Positions 51,299-59,760 of a stretch of 64,000 nt of DNA are shown here, one piece after another. Within the stretch, counting starts at the first letter, position 1, and each line of letters opens with the position of its first letter. The DNA comes from Aquisalimonas sp007126095 (lineage in GTDB: Bacteria; Pseudomonadota; Gammaproteobacteria; Nitrococcales; Aquisalimonadaceae), in NCBI RefSeq assembly GCF_048323695.1, contig NZ_JBLWFT010000001.1, forward strand, positions 310,001-374,000. The letters are read 5' to 3'. The position numbers and the translations under genes are program-made. The notes under the pieces were generated by a model. That model saw only the letters and a list, made by a program, of their open reading frames with translations. It made no database searches and had not been told where the DNA came from.

Positions 51299-52063
51299 AT
51301 GACGACTGAACCCTTCGTGGTCGCCGTTTCCAACCGCAAGGGCGGGACCGGGAAATCGACGACGGCGGTGAATCTTGCCGCCGCCTGGGCGCGACAGGGC
51401 CTGCGCACCCTGGTGATCGACCTGGACAGCCAGGGACATGCGGCACTCGGTCTCGGCGTGAGGCCGGCGCGTGGCCAGCCGGGCAGTCAGCAACTTCTGG
51501 CCGGCGAGGTGGAGCAGCTGTCGGCCGTGGTGGTGCCGTCGCGTGTCGAGGGCGTGGACGTGATTCCGGCGGATACCCGTGCGCCGCGTGAGCCCGATGC
51601 CCCGCCGGAACGGCTCGCCGCACTCCTCGCAGCGTCCGATACGCCCTGGGACCGGGTCATCATCGATACGCCGCCGTCGGCCGGTGCGTTGCTGGAGAAT
51701 GCCCTTGGTGCCGCCCACGGCGTGGTCGTTCCGTTGCAGCCCCACGCCCTTGCCGCCGAGGGTGTGCGTCAGCTGGTTCAGCTGTTTTTCCGCATTGCCA
51801 GCCGCGTCAATCCCCGGCTCCAGTACCTGGCCATCCTGCCGGTCATGCGTGATCCGCGGGTGCGCCTCCACCGCCAGGTGGTGGACGACCTCGCCCATCA
51901 GTTCGGCGCGTTCCGCATGCTTCGGGGAGTGCGCTCGGACATCCGGCTTGCCGAGGCGTTTGCAGCGGAGCGTTCCATCCTTGAGTATGCGCCCTCAAGC
52001 CGCGGTGCCATGGACTACCGGCTGCTTGCCGACGAGCTGGAAGCCCTCTGGGAAATTGCCTGA
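51299..52063 (+). CDS. ParA/MinD-type ATPase of the second chemosensory operon
   Basis: The 254-residue ATPase has a deviant Walker A (NRKGGTGKSTTAVNL, Lys14 and Lys19), the VIDLDSQGHAALGLGV motif and Walker B (RVIIDTPPSAGALLENAL). In Rhodobacter sphaeroides a ParA homologue, PpfA, segregates soluble chemoreceptor clusters over the nucleoid; the soluble MCP in this operon makes the same role likely here. It is distinct from ParC at 20.9 kb, so each array appears to have its own positioning ATPase. No ParB-like partner is visible. Confidence 0.88.
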   Translation: MTTEPFVVAVSNRKGGTGKSTTAVNLAAAWARQGLRTLVIDLDSQGHAALGLGVRPARGQPGSQQLLAGEVEQLSAVVVPSRVEGVDVIPADTRAPREPDAPPERLAALLAASDTPWDRVIIDTPPSAGALLENALGAAHGVVVPLQPHALAAEGVRQLVQLFFRIASRVNPRLQYLAILPVMRDPRVRLHRQVVDDLAHQFGAFRMLRGVRSDIRLAEAFAAERSILEYAPSSRGAMDYRLLADELEALWEIA

Positions 52064-52103
52064 CGGCAAGGGAGCGCAACCGCATGCAGGGAGGAGGCGT
52101 TCG

Positions 52104-55100
52104 GTGAATCTGTGGCTCGACACTTACCGACTACTCCTGGCTGCGGCGCTCGTCGGCCTCGGCGCCGTCGCCACGCTGTCGTCCGGCGGTCTGGTGCTCA
52201 CCGGCGCCGCCGGGTTCACCGGCGTTGAATCACTGCTCGGCGATCTTTCCGTCTTCTCCGGTCTGGCGTTCGCATTGGCCGGCGCCGGCTGGATGACCCT
52301 GTTCGCCGGTGTCGCGACGGTCGCCGCGTCGCTTGCCGCCATCGCGGTCGCGGCGTCGCTGCTGGCCTTGACCGGCGGATGGGTGGTCCCCGCCGACGTG
52401 CCCGGCGGCAGCGTTGGCGGTCTGGTTGCGGCCGTGCTGCTGGTCGCCAGCCTCCCGGATCGCGTGCCCTTTCCCTGGCGCGCCGCCGGTGCCACGGCCC
52501 TGATTGCGGCGGTCGCGCTATGGTTACTCGATGTACCGATGGCTGCGCTCGCGATGGGGCTGGCCGGTGGATTCCTGCTGCCCGGAACGCCGCACCCCGG
52601 GGACGTCTCACGGTTGCAAGGACGGGCCAGTCTCCTGCTCCCCGTTGCAGCGTTCGGTGGTGTGCTGCTGGGCACGTTGTTGCTCTGGCAGGTAATCCTG
52701 CACGAGGAGCGCGGGCACTGGGTGGAGCGCACCGAGGGCGTTCTCGACCGCTTCCACGTCGTGGTCGCCTCTGATCTGGGGCTGCGGGTGGAGGCCATGG
52801 AGCGCATGGCGCGGCGCCTTGAACAGCGGCCGGACCTGACCGAAGAGGAGTGGCGAAGCGACGCCGCGGCCTACCTCACCCACTTTCCGGATCTGGAAGG
52901 CGTCGGTCTGTTGGGACCGGAGGGCGTGCTGCGCTGGTCGCAGGGCCGGTTGTGGCGGGAGGCCATGGCGCCCGAAGCGTTTCAGCATGACCGCCGCGCG
53001 GCCCTGCCATTGGAAGCCGCCGCCGAGACTGGTCGTACACGTCTCTCGCCGGTATTCCAGCGGCTCCGGGACAGCGCCTTCGTCTACATGATTACACCGG
53101 CCCCGCATCAGGGAGGGGACGGCGGATTCCTGATTGGTGTGCGCCGGCTCGATGGGTTGTTCCGGCATGCCCGCGCCGGTGTCGAGCCCGGTTTCGTCTT
53201 TCAGGTCCGCGAGCGCGACGGCGCGCACGTGTTCGGCCCGGAGGTCGGGCCTGGTGAGGGTGGTCTCGTCCAGGCGGAGCGAACGGTCGCCCTGTACGGT
53301 GCGACCTGGACAGCCACCGCCTGGCCCGATCTGCCGCTGATCGCCGCGGAGCGGTCACGGGTCGGCGATGTGGTGCTGTTCAGCGGCGTGCTGCTGGCGC
53401 TGATCGGCCTGGTGGCCATGCGTCTGGCCCTGCTGGCCCGGGAGCGCGCCGTGACCGCCGCCCGGAATGCCGAGGCCTTGCAACTGGTGATGGTGGAGCG
53501 GGAACGCACGGAGGCCCGCCGGCAGGCTACGGCCCTGCGTCTCGAGCACACGCTGGATGGTCTGGCTGATGGCTTTCTCACACTCGATGCCGGCTATCGG
53601 GTGACCTATGTCAACCGGGTGATCTGCGAAATGGCTGGGATCAAGGGACGAGACGTGATCGGGAAGCCGTTGTGGAACCTGTTCCCGGAGAACCGCGCCA
53701 TCTACGATCCGCTGTATACCAAGGTAATGGAGACCGGCCAGCCGCTGGTGGAGGAGGTGCGTGATCCGGCGCTGAACCGCTGGCTGGACGTCCGCGTCTA
53801 TCCCACCGAGGACGGCGTGGCCGTCTACCTGCGGGACATTTCGGAGGCGCGGGAGAGCCGGGATCAGCTCCGTTTCCAGGCCCAGATCCTCGAGCAGATC
53901 CACGAGGCCGTGATCGGTTCGGACCTGGCGGGCAACATCACCTTCTGGAATGGCGGTGCCGAACGTCTGTTCGGGTATCAGGCAGAGGCCATGGTGGGCA
54001 GCCCGCTGCGGCTGCTACGCCCCGGGCCGGATCAGTTGTCCCTGCGCCGTGAGTTCATGGAGCCGGTGCTTCTCAAGGGGGCGCACGAGCTGCAGCTGCA
54101 GCTCGAGAACAGTGACGGTGAGGCGTTCGCGGCGATGATCTCCCTCTCTCTGACTCGTGACTCGGAGGGGCGGGCCACCGGTGTGCTGGCCTTCATTCTC
54201 GATGTGACGCAACGGGTGGAGTTCGAGACCGATCTGCAGGAAGCGCTTACCCGTGCGCAGATCTACGCCCGGAGGCTGCGGGAGCTGGGCCGCATTTCTC
54301 TGGCGCTGAACACCACCAGCAACTGGCGACGGGCCGTGGACACACTGGCCCGGGAGTCGCGTGAGCTGCTCGAGTCGCACCTGTGTCAGGTGACGGTGCT
54401 GGACAGCACCGCGGGGCAGGGGTTGTCATCGGTGATCGCGGCTTCGGAGAAGTACGCCGGTTTCAGTGACAGCCAGGAGCTGATTGCCCCCGACTGGCTG
54501 TGGGAGCAACTGCGGCGGTCCCAGGCGCCGGTTCTGCTGACCGAGGCAGAATTCGAGGACGAAAACGGCGAAGCGGGCTTTCCGCGCTGTGGTCTCGGTG
54601 TTCCCATCGTCAATCATGACGCAAGGGTGATCGGCATGGTGTTCTGTGCCGACCGCTACCGGGGCGAGTTCACCGCTGACGATGAGGCGATCGGAGTACA
54701 GCTAGCCCAGTATGCCGGCGCGGTGCTGTCCAAGAGCGAGGCGCTGGACGCCATGCGCGCGGTCGATGCGCAGCATCGCGAGCAACTGGAGTTCCTCAGT
54801 ACGGTTACCCGCAGTGTCACCGAGGGAATCGTGGTGACCGATGCGCATGGTGTCATCGACTACGTGAATCCGGCGGCCAAGACGCTGCTGAACCGGGATG
54901 GCGCGGAGCTGGTCGGCTACCGGTTGCTGGACCTGCTGGGCGAGACAGAGCCGGTGGTGACCACACCCGGCGAAGTGTCGGATGCCTGGAAAACCACTGT
55001 GAAGCGGGGCGACGGCCGGCCACGGACCCTGGTTTTCCGTGTGTCGCAACTGGCCGAGGGACGCTGGCAGAATGGCCGGGTACTGGTCTTCAGTGAGGAG

Positions 55101-55106
55101 CATTAG
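52104..55106 (+). CDS. Membrane PAS-PAS-GAF-PAS sensor lacking an output domain
   Basis: The 1,000-residue product has a polytopic N-terminal region with about six membrane segments (about 5-205), a CHASE-like extracytoplasmic domain (about 210-410; LDRFHVVVASDLGLRVEAME), another membrane helix (VGDVVLFSGVLLALIGLVAM), then PAS (YVNRVICEMAGIKGRDVIGK), PAS (NITFWNGGAERLFGYQAEAM), GAF (about 740-880) and a final PAS (DYVNPAAKTLLNRDGAELVG). It ends without HisKA, GGDEF, EAL or MCP sequence. GGAGGAG lies 7 nt before GTG 52104. It may act by contact with the array, or it may be a truncated kinase; nothing kinase-like remains downstream. Confidence 0.85.
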   Translation: MNLWLDTYRLLLAAALVGLGAVATLSSGGLVLTGAAGFTGVESLLGDLSVFSGLAFALAGAGWMTLFAGVATVAASLAAIAVAASLLALTGGWVVPADVPGGSVGGLVAAVLLVASLPDRVPFPWRAAGATALIAAVALWLLDVPMAALAMGLAGGFLLPGTPHPGDVSRLQGRASLLLPVAAFGGVLLGTLLLWQVILHEERGHWVERTEGVLDRFHVVVASDLGLRVEAMERMARRLEQRPDLTEEEWRSDAAAYLTHFPDLEGVGLLGPEGVLRWSQGRLWREAMAPEAFQHDRRAALPLEAAAETGRTRLSPVFQRLRDSAFVYMITPAPHQGGDGGFLIGVRRLDGLFRHARAGVEPGFVFQVRERDGAHVFGPEVGPGEGGLVQAERTVALYGATWTATAWPDLPLIAAERSRVGDVVLFSGVLLALIGLVAMRLALLARERAVTAARNAEALQLVMVERERTEARRQATALRLEHTLDGLADGFLTLDAGYRVTYVNRVICEMAGIKGRDVIGKPLWNLFPENRAIYDPLYTKVMETGQPLVEEVRDPALNRWLDVRVYPTEDGVAVYLRDISEARESRDQLRFQAQILEQIHEAVIGSDLAGNITFWNGGAERLFGYQAEAMVGSPLRLLRPGPDQLSLRREFMEPVLLKGAHELQLQLENSDGEAFAAMISLSLTRDSEGRATGVLAFILDVTQRVEFETDLQEALTRAQIYARRLRELGRISLALNTTSNWRRAVDTLARESRELLESHLCQVTVLDSTAGQGLSSVIAASEKYAGFSDSQELIAPDWLWEQLRRSQAPVLLTEAEFEDENGEAGFPRCGLGVPIVNHDARVIGMVFCADRYRGEFTADDEAIGVQLAQYAGAVLSKSEALDAMRAVDAQHREQLEFLSTVTRSVTEGIVVTDAHGVIDYVNPAAKTLLNRDGAELVGYRLLDLLGETEPVVTTPGEVSDAWKTTVKRGDGRPRTLVFRVSQLAEGRWQNGRVLVFSEEH

Positions 55107-55110
55107 GCCC

Positions 55111-55479
55111 GTGTCCCGCCTGCTCGGAGAACAGATCTTTGTGTACGGTACCCTGCGCCGGGGAGGCAGCAATCACCGGTTGTTGCAGGATGCGCGCTTG
55201 CTGGGCGAACATCTCACCGATCCGGTGTTCGCCATGCTCGACATCGGCCCGTATCCCGGGGTGGTGCCCGGTGGGCAGACGGCGGTCCGGGGCGAAGTCT
55301 ACGTCGTGACGCCCGCGCGGTTCCGGGAGCTGGACGCCCTCGAGGACTACCCCCGCACCTACACGCGCCGGCCCCTGACCACACCCTGGGGCGATGCCTG
55401 GATCTACCTCTACAGACCCCGTGGCCAGCGGCTGCCGCAGGTCTCCTCAGGCGACTGGTTCCGTTCCTCCCGGCCCTGA
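55111..55479 (+). CDS. Gamma-glutamylcyclotransferase-like (AIG2/YtfP family) protein
   Basis: The 122-residue protein has the family signature IFVYGTLRRGGSNHRLL and the segment RFRELDALEDYPRTYTRR with the Glu expected as the general acid/base. Members cleave gamma-glutamyl amines or amino acids; the substrate here cannot be told from the sequence. The start is GTG 55111, 4 nt after the sensor stop, with GAGGAG inside the sensor 3' end. It may be the last gene of the long operon. REP palindromes begin about 29 nt downstream. Confidence 0.85.
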   Translation: MSRLLGEQIFVYGTLRRGGSNHRLLQDARLLGEHLTDPVFAMLDIGPYPGVVPGGQTAVRGEVYVVTPARFRELDALEDYPRTYTRRPLTTPWGDAWIYLYRPRGQRLPQVSSGDWFRSSRP

Positions 55480-55507
55480 CGGCCGGCTCCCGGCGCGCCA
55501 CCGATCC

Positions 55508-55532
55508 GGTGGACCTGAAGGTCCACCCTACG
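55508..55532 (-). repeat. REP-like palindrome, copy 4 (inverted)
   Basis: GGTGGACCT, GA, AGGTCCACC followed by CTACG, the reverse orientation relative to copies 5 and 6. It is identical over its 24 central bases to copy 2 in the fliN-fliO gap. Confidence 0.88.
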
Positions 55533-55560
55533 TCCCGTTGCCCCGGCCCGCCGCCAGCCT

Positions 55561-55592
55561 CGTAGGGTGGACCTTCAGGTCCACCACCAGCG
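55561..55592 (+). repeat. REP-like palindrome, copy 5
   Basis: CGTAGG then GTGGACCT, TC, AGGTCCAC and a CACCAGCGC tail. Copy 6 repeats this 55 bases later with the same tail, and both are preceded by CCGCCGCCAGCC, so they form a tandem unit. Confidence 0.88.
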
Positions 55593-55615
55593 CACGCCCG
55601 TCCGCCGCCAGCCCC

Positions 55616-55647
55616 CGTAGGGTGGACCTTCAGGTCCACCACCAGCG
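55616..55647 (+). repeat. REP-like palindrome, copy 6
   Basis: Direct repeat of copy 5 at a distance of 55 nt, with the same hairpin arms and CACCAGCG tail. The head-to-tail pair plus inverted copy 4 resembles a BIME-type cluster. Confidence 0.88.
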
Positions 55648-55806
55648 CCGGACCACGGCTTCGCACTGCAGCAAAGAAAACGCATGACTTCTTCAGTAAT
55701 GGCGCCTATTCTCAATTGGAAGGGCATCGCAGAATGTCCTGCCTGACAAGGCTTTGGCGGTTGCGAGGCTCAGAACGCAAACGGTGCCGAAGCGGAGGAG
55801 AAAGCC

Positions 55807-56322
55807 ATGGCAATGGCTCTTAAACTGGAACCCGAGAAATGTACCGGGTGCCTGCAGTGCGAAATGGCCTGTTCCTACGAGAACGAGGGCGTCTTCAACC
55901 CGGCCAAGTCCCGAATCAAGGTCTTCAGCTTCCACGAGGAAGGCAAGTTCGCTCCCTATACCTGCACCCAGTGCGAGGAAGCCTGGTGCATGCATGCCTG
56001 CCCTGTGGAAGCCATCGTCGTCGATATGGCGACGGGCTCCAAGAACGTGCTCGAGGACGTCTGCGTGGGGTGCAAGGTGTGCACGATTGCCTGCCCCTTC
56101 GGCACCGTCAACTACGAGCCGGATTCCGGCAAGGTCATCAAGTGTGACCTCTGTGGCGGCGACCCCTGGTGTGCCAAGGCCTGCCCCACCGGCGCCATTA
56201 CCTATGTCGACGAGGCGGATACCACTTACGAGCGCATGCGCGCCTGGGCACAGCAGGCGCCTTCGGCTCCCGCGCGGTTCAACCCGCCGAAGCCGAAGGA
56301 AGTGCAGGTGTTCGAGCGCTGA
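55807..56322 (+). CDS. aorA: Aldehyde:ferredoxin oxidoreductase electron-transfer subunit, four-cluster ferredoxin
   Basis: The 171-residue protein has four Cys groups for [4Fe-4S] clusters: CTGCLQCEMAC, CTQCEEAWCMHACP, CVGCKVCTIACPFG and CDLCGGDPWCAKACPTG. It lies 15 nt before the catalytic gene. In Aromatoleum aromaticum AorA is the ferredoxin-like subunit that carries electrons between the tungsten protein and the FAD subunit; the order here is the same. GGAGGAG precedes the ATG. The strong Cys content and context make the assignment firm. Confidence 0.88.
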   Translation: MAMALKLEPEKCTGCLQCEMACSYENEGVFNPAKSRIKVFSFHEEGKFAPYTCTQCEEAWCMHACPVEAIVVDMATGSKNVLEDVCVGCKVCTIACPFGTVNYEPDSGKVIKCDLCGGDPWCAKACPTGAITYVDEADTTYERMRAWAQQAPSAPARFNPPKPKEVQVFER

Positions 56323-56337
56323 GCGGAGGATCAAGTC

Positions 56338-58188
56338 ATGGCCTGGACGGGAAACGTGCTGCGGGTGAATCTCACCAATGGCAGCATCAAGAGTGAGCCC
56401 CTGAACAAGCAGTGGGCGCGGGACTACCTGGGGCAGCGCGGACTGGCCACCAAATACCTGGTGGAGGAGGTCGACCCCGCGGTCGACGCACTGTCGCCGG
56501 AGAACAAACTGATCATGGTCACCGGCCCGCTGACCGGAACCATGGCCTCGACCGGTGGCCGGTACTCGGTGGTCACCAAGAGCCCGCTGACCGGGGCGGT
56601 CGCCTGCTCCAACTCCGGCGGCTATATCGGCGCCGAGCTGAAAATGGCCGGCTGGGATATGGTGATCTTCGAAGGACGCTCCGAGAAACCGGTCTACCTG
56701 CATATCGAAAACGAGGACGCAAGGCTGCTGCCCGCCGACGAGATCTGGGGCAAGAGCGTCTGGGAGGCGGACGGCATTCTGCACCGCCGCCACCAGGATC
56801 CGGACATGCGCATCTCGTGCGTCGGCCGGGCGGCCGAGGCCGGCAATCTGTATGCGGCCATCGTCAATGACCTGCACCGGGCTGCCGGGCGCTCCGGCGT
56901 CGGCACCGTCATGGCCTCCAAGCACCTGAAAGCGGTGGCCGTGCGCGGCAGCCGTGGGGTCGGCAATATCAAGGATCCGATGCGTTTCATGCAGGCGACC
57001 GAGGCCGGCAAGAAGGTGCTGGCCGACAACGCGGTCACCGGTGGCGGGCTGCCCCAGTACGGCACGCAGGTGCTGATGAACGTCATCAACGAGATGGGCG
57101 CCATGCCCACCCGCAACATGCGCGAGGTGCAGTTCGAGAGCGCCCACAGGATATCCGGCGAGGCCATGCATGAGCCGCGCGAGAGCGATGGCAAGCCGAA
57201 CCTCACCACCAACGCGGCCTGTTTCGCCTGCACCATTGCGTGCGGACGGATCTCGACCATCGACCAGGGGCACTACACGGTAAAGAACAAGCCCGAGTAC
57301 TGGCACGCCTCCGGCGGGCTGGAGTATGAGGCCGCGTGGGCGCTGGGCTCGGACACCGGCGTGGACGACATCGACGCCCTGACCTACGGGATGTTCCTGT
57401 GCAACGAGGACGGCATCGACCCTATCTCCTTCGGTGCAACGGTGGCAGCCGCCATGGAGCTCTATGAACTGGGCGCCATCACCAAGGACGACACCGGCGG
57501 GCTGGTGCTGACCTTCGGCTCCGCGGAGGCCCTGACCACCTGTGCCGAACTCACCGCCAGGGGCGAAGGCTTTGGCAAGGAGCTCGGGCTGGGTTCAAAG
57601 CGCCTGTGCGAGAAGTATGGCCACCCGGATCTCTCCATGACCGTCAAGGGGCAGGAGTTCCCGGCCTACGACCCGCGTGGCATCCAGGGCATGGGGTTGG
57701 CGTACGCCACCTCCAACCGGGGCGCCTGCCACCTGCGTGGCTATACGGTGTCCTCCGAGGTGCTGGGCATTCCGGAGAAGACCGATCCCCTGGTTACCGA
57801 AGGCAAACCTGAGCTGGTCAAGGCATTCCAGGATGCCACCGCGGCAGTTGATTCCAGTGGCCTGTGTGTGTTCACCACGTTCGCGTGGACGCTGGACGAC
57901 ATCGCACCGCAGATCGACGCCGCCTGCGAGGGCGAATGGAGCTCGGAGTACCTGCTGCAGGTTGGGGAGCGCATCTGGAACCTGGAGCGTGACTTCAACC
58001 TCAGGGCCGGGCTCACCGGCAAGGACGACACTCTGCCGAAGCGGTTGCGCAAGGATGCCGCGAACGTGGGGCCCGCCCAGGGGATGGTCAACGACGTGGA
58101 GGCGATGATGCCCCGCTACTACGCCATCAGGGGCTGGACCGAGGACGGCCGGATCACCGACGAGACGCGGCAGCGGCTCGGGCTGTAG
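56338..58188 (+). CDS. aorB: Tungsten-dependent aldehyde oxidoreductase, catalytic subunit
   Basis: AOR-family enzymes oxidise aldehydes to carboxylic acids (and can run in reverse) with a tungsten bis-pyranopterin cofactor and one [4Fe-4S] cluster. The 616-residue product has the N-terminal family block (VTGPLTGTMASTGGRYSVVT, NSGGYIGAELKMAGWD), the cluster motif CFACTIAC with a further Cys in SNRGACHLRGY, and DPRGIQGMGLAYATSNRG at the cofactor site. Length is typical. It lies between the ferredoxin and FAD subunits. The aldehyde substrate is not evident; a broad detoxifying role is possible. Confidence 0.93.
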   Translation: MAWTGNVLRVNLTNGSIKSEPLNKQWARDYLGQRGLATKYLVEEVDPAVDALSPENKLIMVTGPLTGTMASTGGRYSVVTKSPLTGAVACSNSGGYIGAELKMAGWDMVIFEGRSEKPVYLHIENEDARLLPADEIWGKSVWEADGILHRRHQDPDMRISCVGRAAEAGNLYAAIVNDLHRAAGRSGVGTVMASKHLKAVAVRGSRGVGNIKDPMRFMQATEAGKKVLADNAVTGGGLPQYGTQVLMNVINEMGAMPTRNMREVQFESAHRISGEAMHEPRESDGKPNLTTNAACFACTIACGRISTIDQGHYTVKNKPEYWHASGGLEYEAAWALGSDTGVDDIDALTYGMFLCNEDGIDPISFGATVAAAMELYELGAITKDDTGGLVLTFGSAEALTTCAELTARGEGFGKELGLGSKRLCEKYGHPDLSMTVKGQEFPAYDPRGIQGMGLAYATSNRGACHLRGYTVSSEVLGIPEKTDPLVTEGKPELVKAFQDATAAVDSSGLCVFTTFAWTLDDIAPQIDAACEGEWSSEYLLQVGERIWNLERDFNLRAGLTGKDDTLPKRLRKDAANVGPAQGMVNDVEAMMPRYYAIRGWTEDGRITDETRQRLGL

Positions 58189-58201
58189 ACGGAGGCACAC
58201 C

Positions 58202-59470
58202 ATGAGACACGTCATTGTTGGCGCCGGCCCCGCCGGCGTGGTCGCCGCCGAGCAGCTGCGCGGGCACGACCCCGAGGCCGAGATCACCCTGATCAGCGGC
58301 GAGCCGGAGCCGCCATACTCCCGTATGGCGATTCCCTACTATCTGATCGAGAACATCGACGAAGCCGGCACGTACCTGCGCAAGCAGTCGGGCTACTTCG
58401 ACGAGCAGCGGATTCGCGTGCTGCACGACCAGGTCACCGGCGTGGACTCGGGTAGCCACAGCGTTGCCCTGGCCCAGGGCGGCAGCCTCGGGTTCGACCG
58501 CCTGCTGGTTGCCACCGGCTCCCGGCCGTTGGACTTGCCGGTGCCCGGCGGCGACCGGCCGGAGGTCCATCACTGCTGGACGCTGGAGGACGCCCGCGCC
58601 ATTGTGCGGGGAGCGCAACCGGGCGCCAAGGTGGTGCTGATCGGGGCGGGTTTCATCGGCTGCATCATCCTGGAGTCACTGGCCCTGCGGCGCACCGAGC
58701 TCACGGTTGTGGAGGCGGGGAATCGCATGGTGCCACGCATGATGGATGAAACCGCCGGCGGCCTCATCAGGGACTGGTGCGAGTCCAGGGGCGTTCGGGT
58801 TCATGTGGATGCGAAGGTTGCGTCCATCGATGACGGCCGTGGCAACCACGCCGCCGCGGTGCGCCTGGAGAACGGCCAGGTACTGGATGCCGACGTGGTG
58901 ATTGCCGCGGTGGGCGTGACCCCCAACGCGGAATTCCTCCAGGGTGCCGGTCTGGACATGGATGCCGGCATACTGGTGGACCGGCAGCTCAAATCCAGCG
59001 TCGACGGCATCTACGCCGCCGGCGACGTGGCCCAAGGGGTGGACTTCTCCACCGGCGGGCAGTCGGTGCATGCCATTCAGCCGACCGCCGCCGACCATGC
59101 CCGGGTCGCGGCGAGCAACATGGTGGGGAGGCACCAGGCCTACCACGGCAGTGTCAACATGAACGTCCTCGACACCCTCGGGCTCATTTCCAGCTCGTTC
59201 GGGTTGTGGATGGGTAAGGATGGCGGCGACAGCATCACCGTGCACGACCCGGATCGCTACCGTTACCTGAACCTCCAGTTCGAGGACGACCGTATGGTGG
59301 GTGCCAGTGCACTGGGCCTGACCGAGCACGTGGGCGTGCTGCGCGGCCTGATCCAGACCCGGGTCAGGCTCGGGGTCTGGAAGGAGCGGCTGCGCAAGGA
59401 TCCGAGCCGGCTCATGGAGGCGTACCTCGGCGCAACGCGACCCATCGGCTACAACGCCCATGTGCTCTGA
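58202..59470 (+). CDS. aorC: FAD/NAD(P)-dependent oxidoreductase subunit of the AOR complex
   Basis: The 422-residue protein is a class-I pyridine nucleotide-disulfide-type reductase with an FAD-binding Rossmann motif (HVIVGAGPAGVVAAEQL), an NAD(P)-binding motif (VVLIGAGFIGCIILESLAL) and the second FAD motif (GIYAAGDVAQG). In the three-subunit AOR of Aromatoleum the AorC subunit transfers electrons to NAD+; gene order supports the same here. It overlaps the possible upstream start of the MoaD-like gene. Confidence 0.9.
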   Translation: MRHVIVGAGPAGVVAAEQLRGHDPEAEITLISGEPEPPYSRMAIPYYLIENIDEAGTYLRKQSGYFDEQRIRVLHDQVTGVDSGSHSVALAQGGSLGFDRLLVATGSRPLDLPVPGGDRPEVHHCWTLEDARAIVRGAQPGAKVVLIGAGFIGCIILESLALRRTELTVVEAGNRMVPRMMDETAGGLIRDWCESRGVRVHVDAKVASIDDGRGNHAAAVRLENGQVLDADVVIAAVGVTPNAEFLQGAGLDMDAGILVDRQLKSSVDGIYAAGDVAQGVDFSTGGQSVHAIQPTAADHARVAASNMVGRHQAYHGSVNMNVLDTLGLISSSFGLWMGKDGGDSITVHDPDRYRYLNLQFEDDRMVGASALGLTEHVGVLRGLIQTRVRLGVWKERLRKDPSRLMEAYLGATRPIGYNAHVL

Positions 59471-59504
59471 CCGTGCTGACAGTTCCCCCGCGCAGGGGCA
59501 GGAG

Positions 59505-59759
59505 ATGATCCGGCTGCGGGTTAAGCTCTTCGCAAGCCTGCACGTCTACCTCCCCGACGGGGCGGAATGCAACGAGGTGACCGTCGAGTACCCGGCGGGG
59601 ATTACACCCAACGCCCTGCTGGCGGAGCTGGGCGTTCCGCGGGAGATGGCGCACCTGGTGCTGCGCAACGGCGTCTACATCAAACCGGCGGAACGGGGTC
59701 GGCCGGTGCTCGGTGACGGCGATGCGTTCGCGGTCTGGCCGCCAGTGGCTGGCGGATAG
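59505..59759 (+). CDS. MoaD/ThiS-like sulfur carrier protein
   Basis: The 84-residue ubiquitin-fold protein (MIRLRVKLFASLHVYLPDGA) ends in Gly-Gly (PPVAGG), the site of thiocarboxylation. It would supply sulfur for the dithiolene of pyranopterin. Its place directly after aorC points to dedicated tungsten-cofactor synthesis for AOR, as in other aor operons. ATG 59505 lies 5 nt after AGGGGC; ATG 59460, overlapping aorC, would add 15 polar residues. Confidence 0.87.
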   Translation: MIRLRVKLFASLHVYLPDGAECNEVTVEYPAGITPNALLAELGVPREMAHLVLRNGVYIKPAERGRPVLGDGDAFAVWPPVAGG

Positions 59760-59760
59760 C

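Larger units (their letters stand above)
55480..55806. other. 327-nt gap: REP cluster and leader of the aor operon
   Basis: The first half holds three REP-like palindromes (listed separately). The rest (55648-55806) is less GC-rich at its start and contains no credible gene. GGAGGAGAAAGCC immediately precedes the aorA ATG. I could not identify a convincing -35/-10 pair for the aor operon. Confidence 0.6.

Noticed and set aside
53201..53214. REP half-site match TTCAGGTCCGCGAG in the membrane sensor gene
   Set aside because: Only one arm is present, within a conserved frame; consistent with chance.
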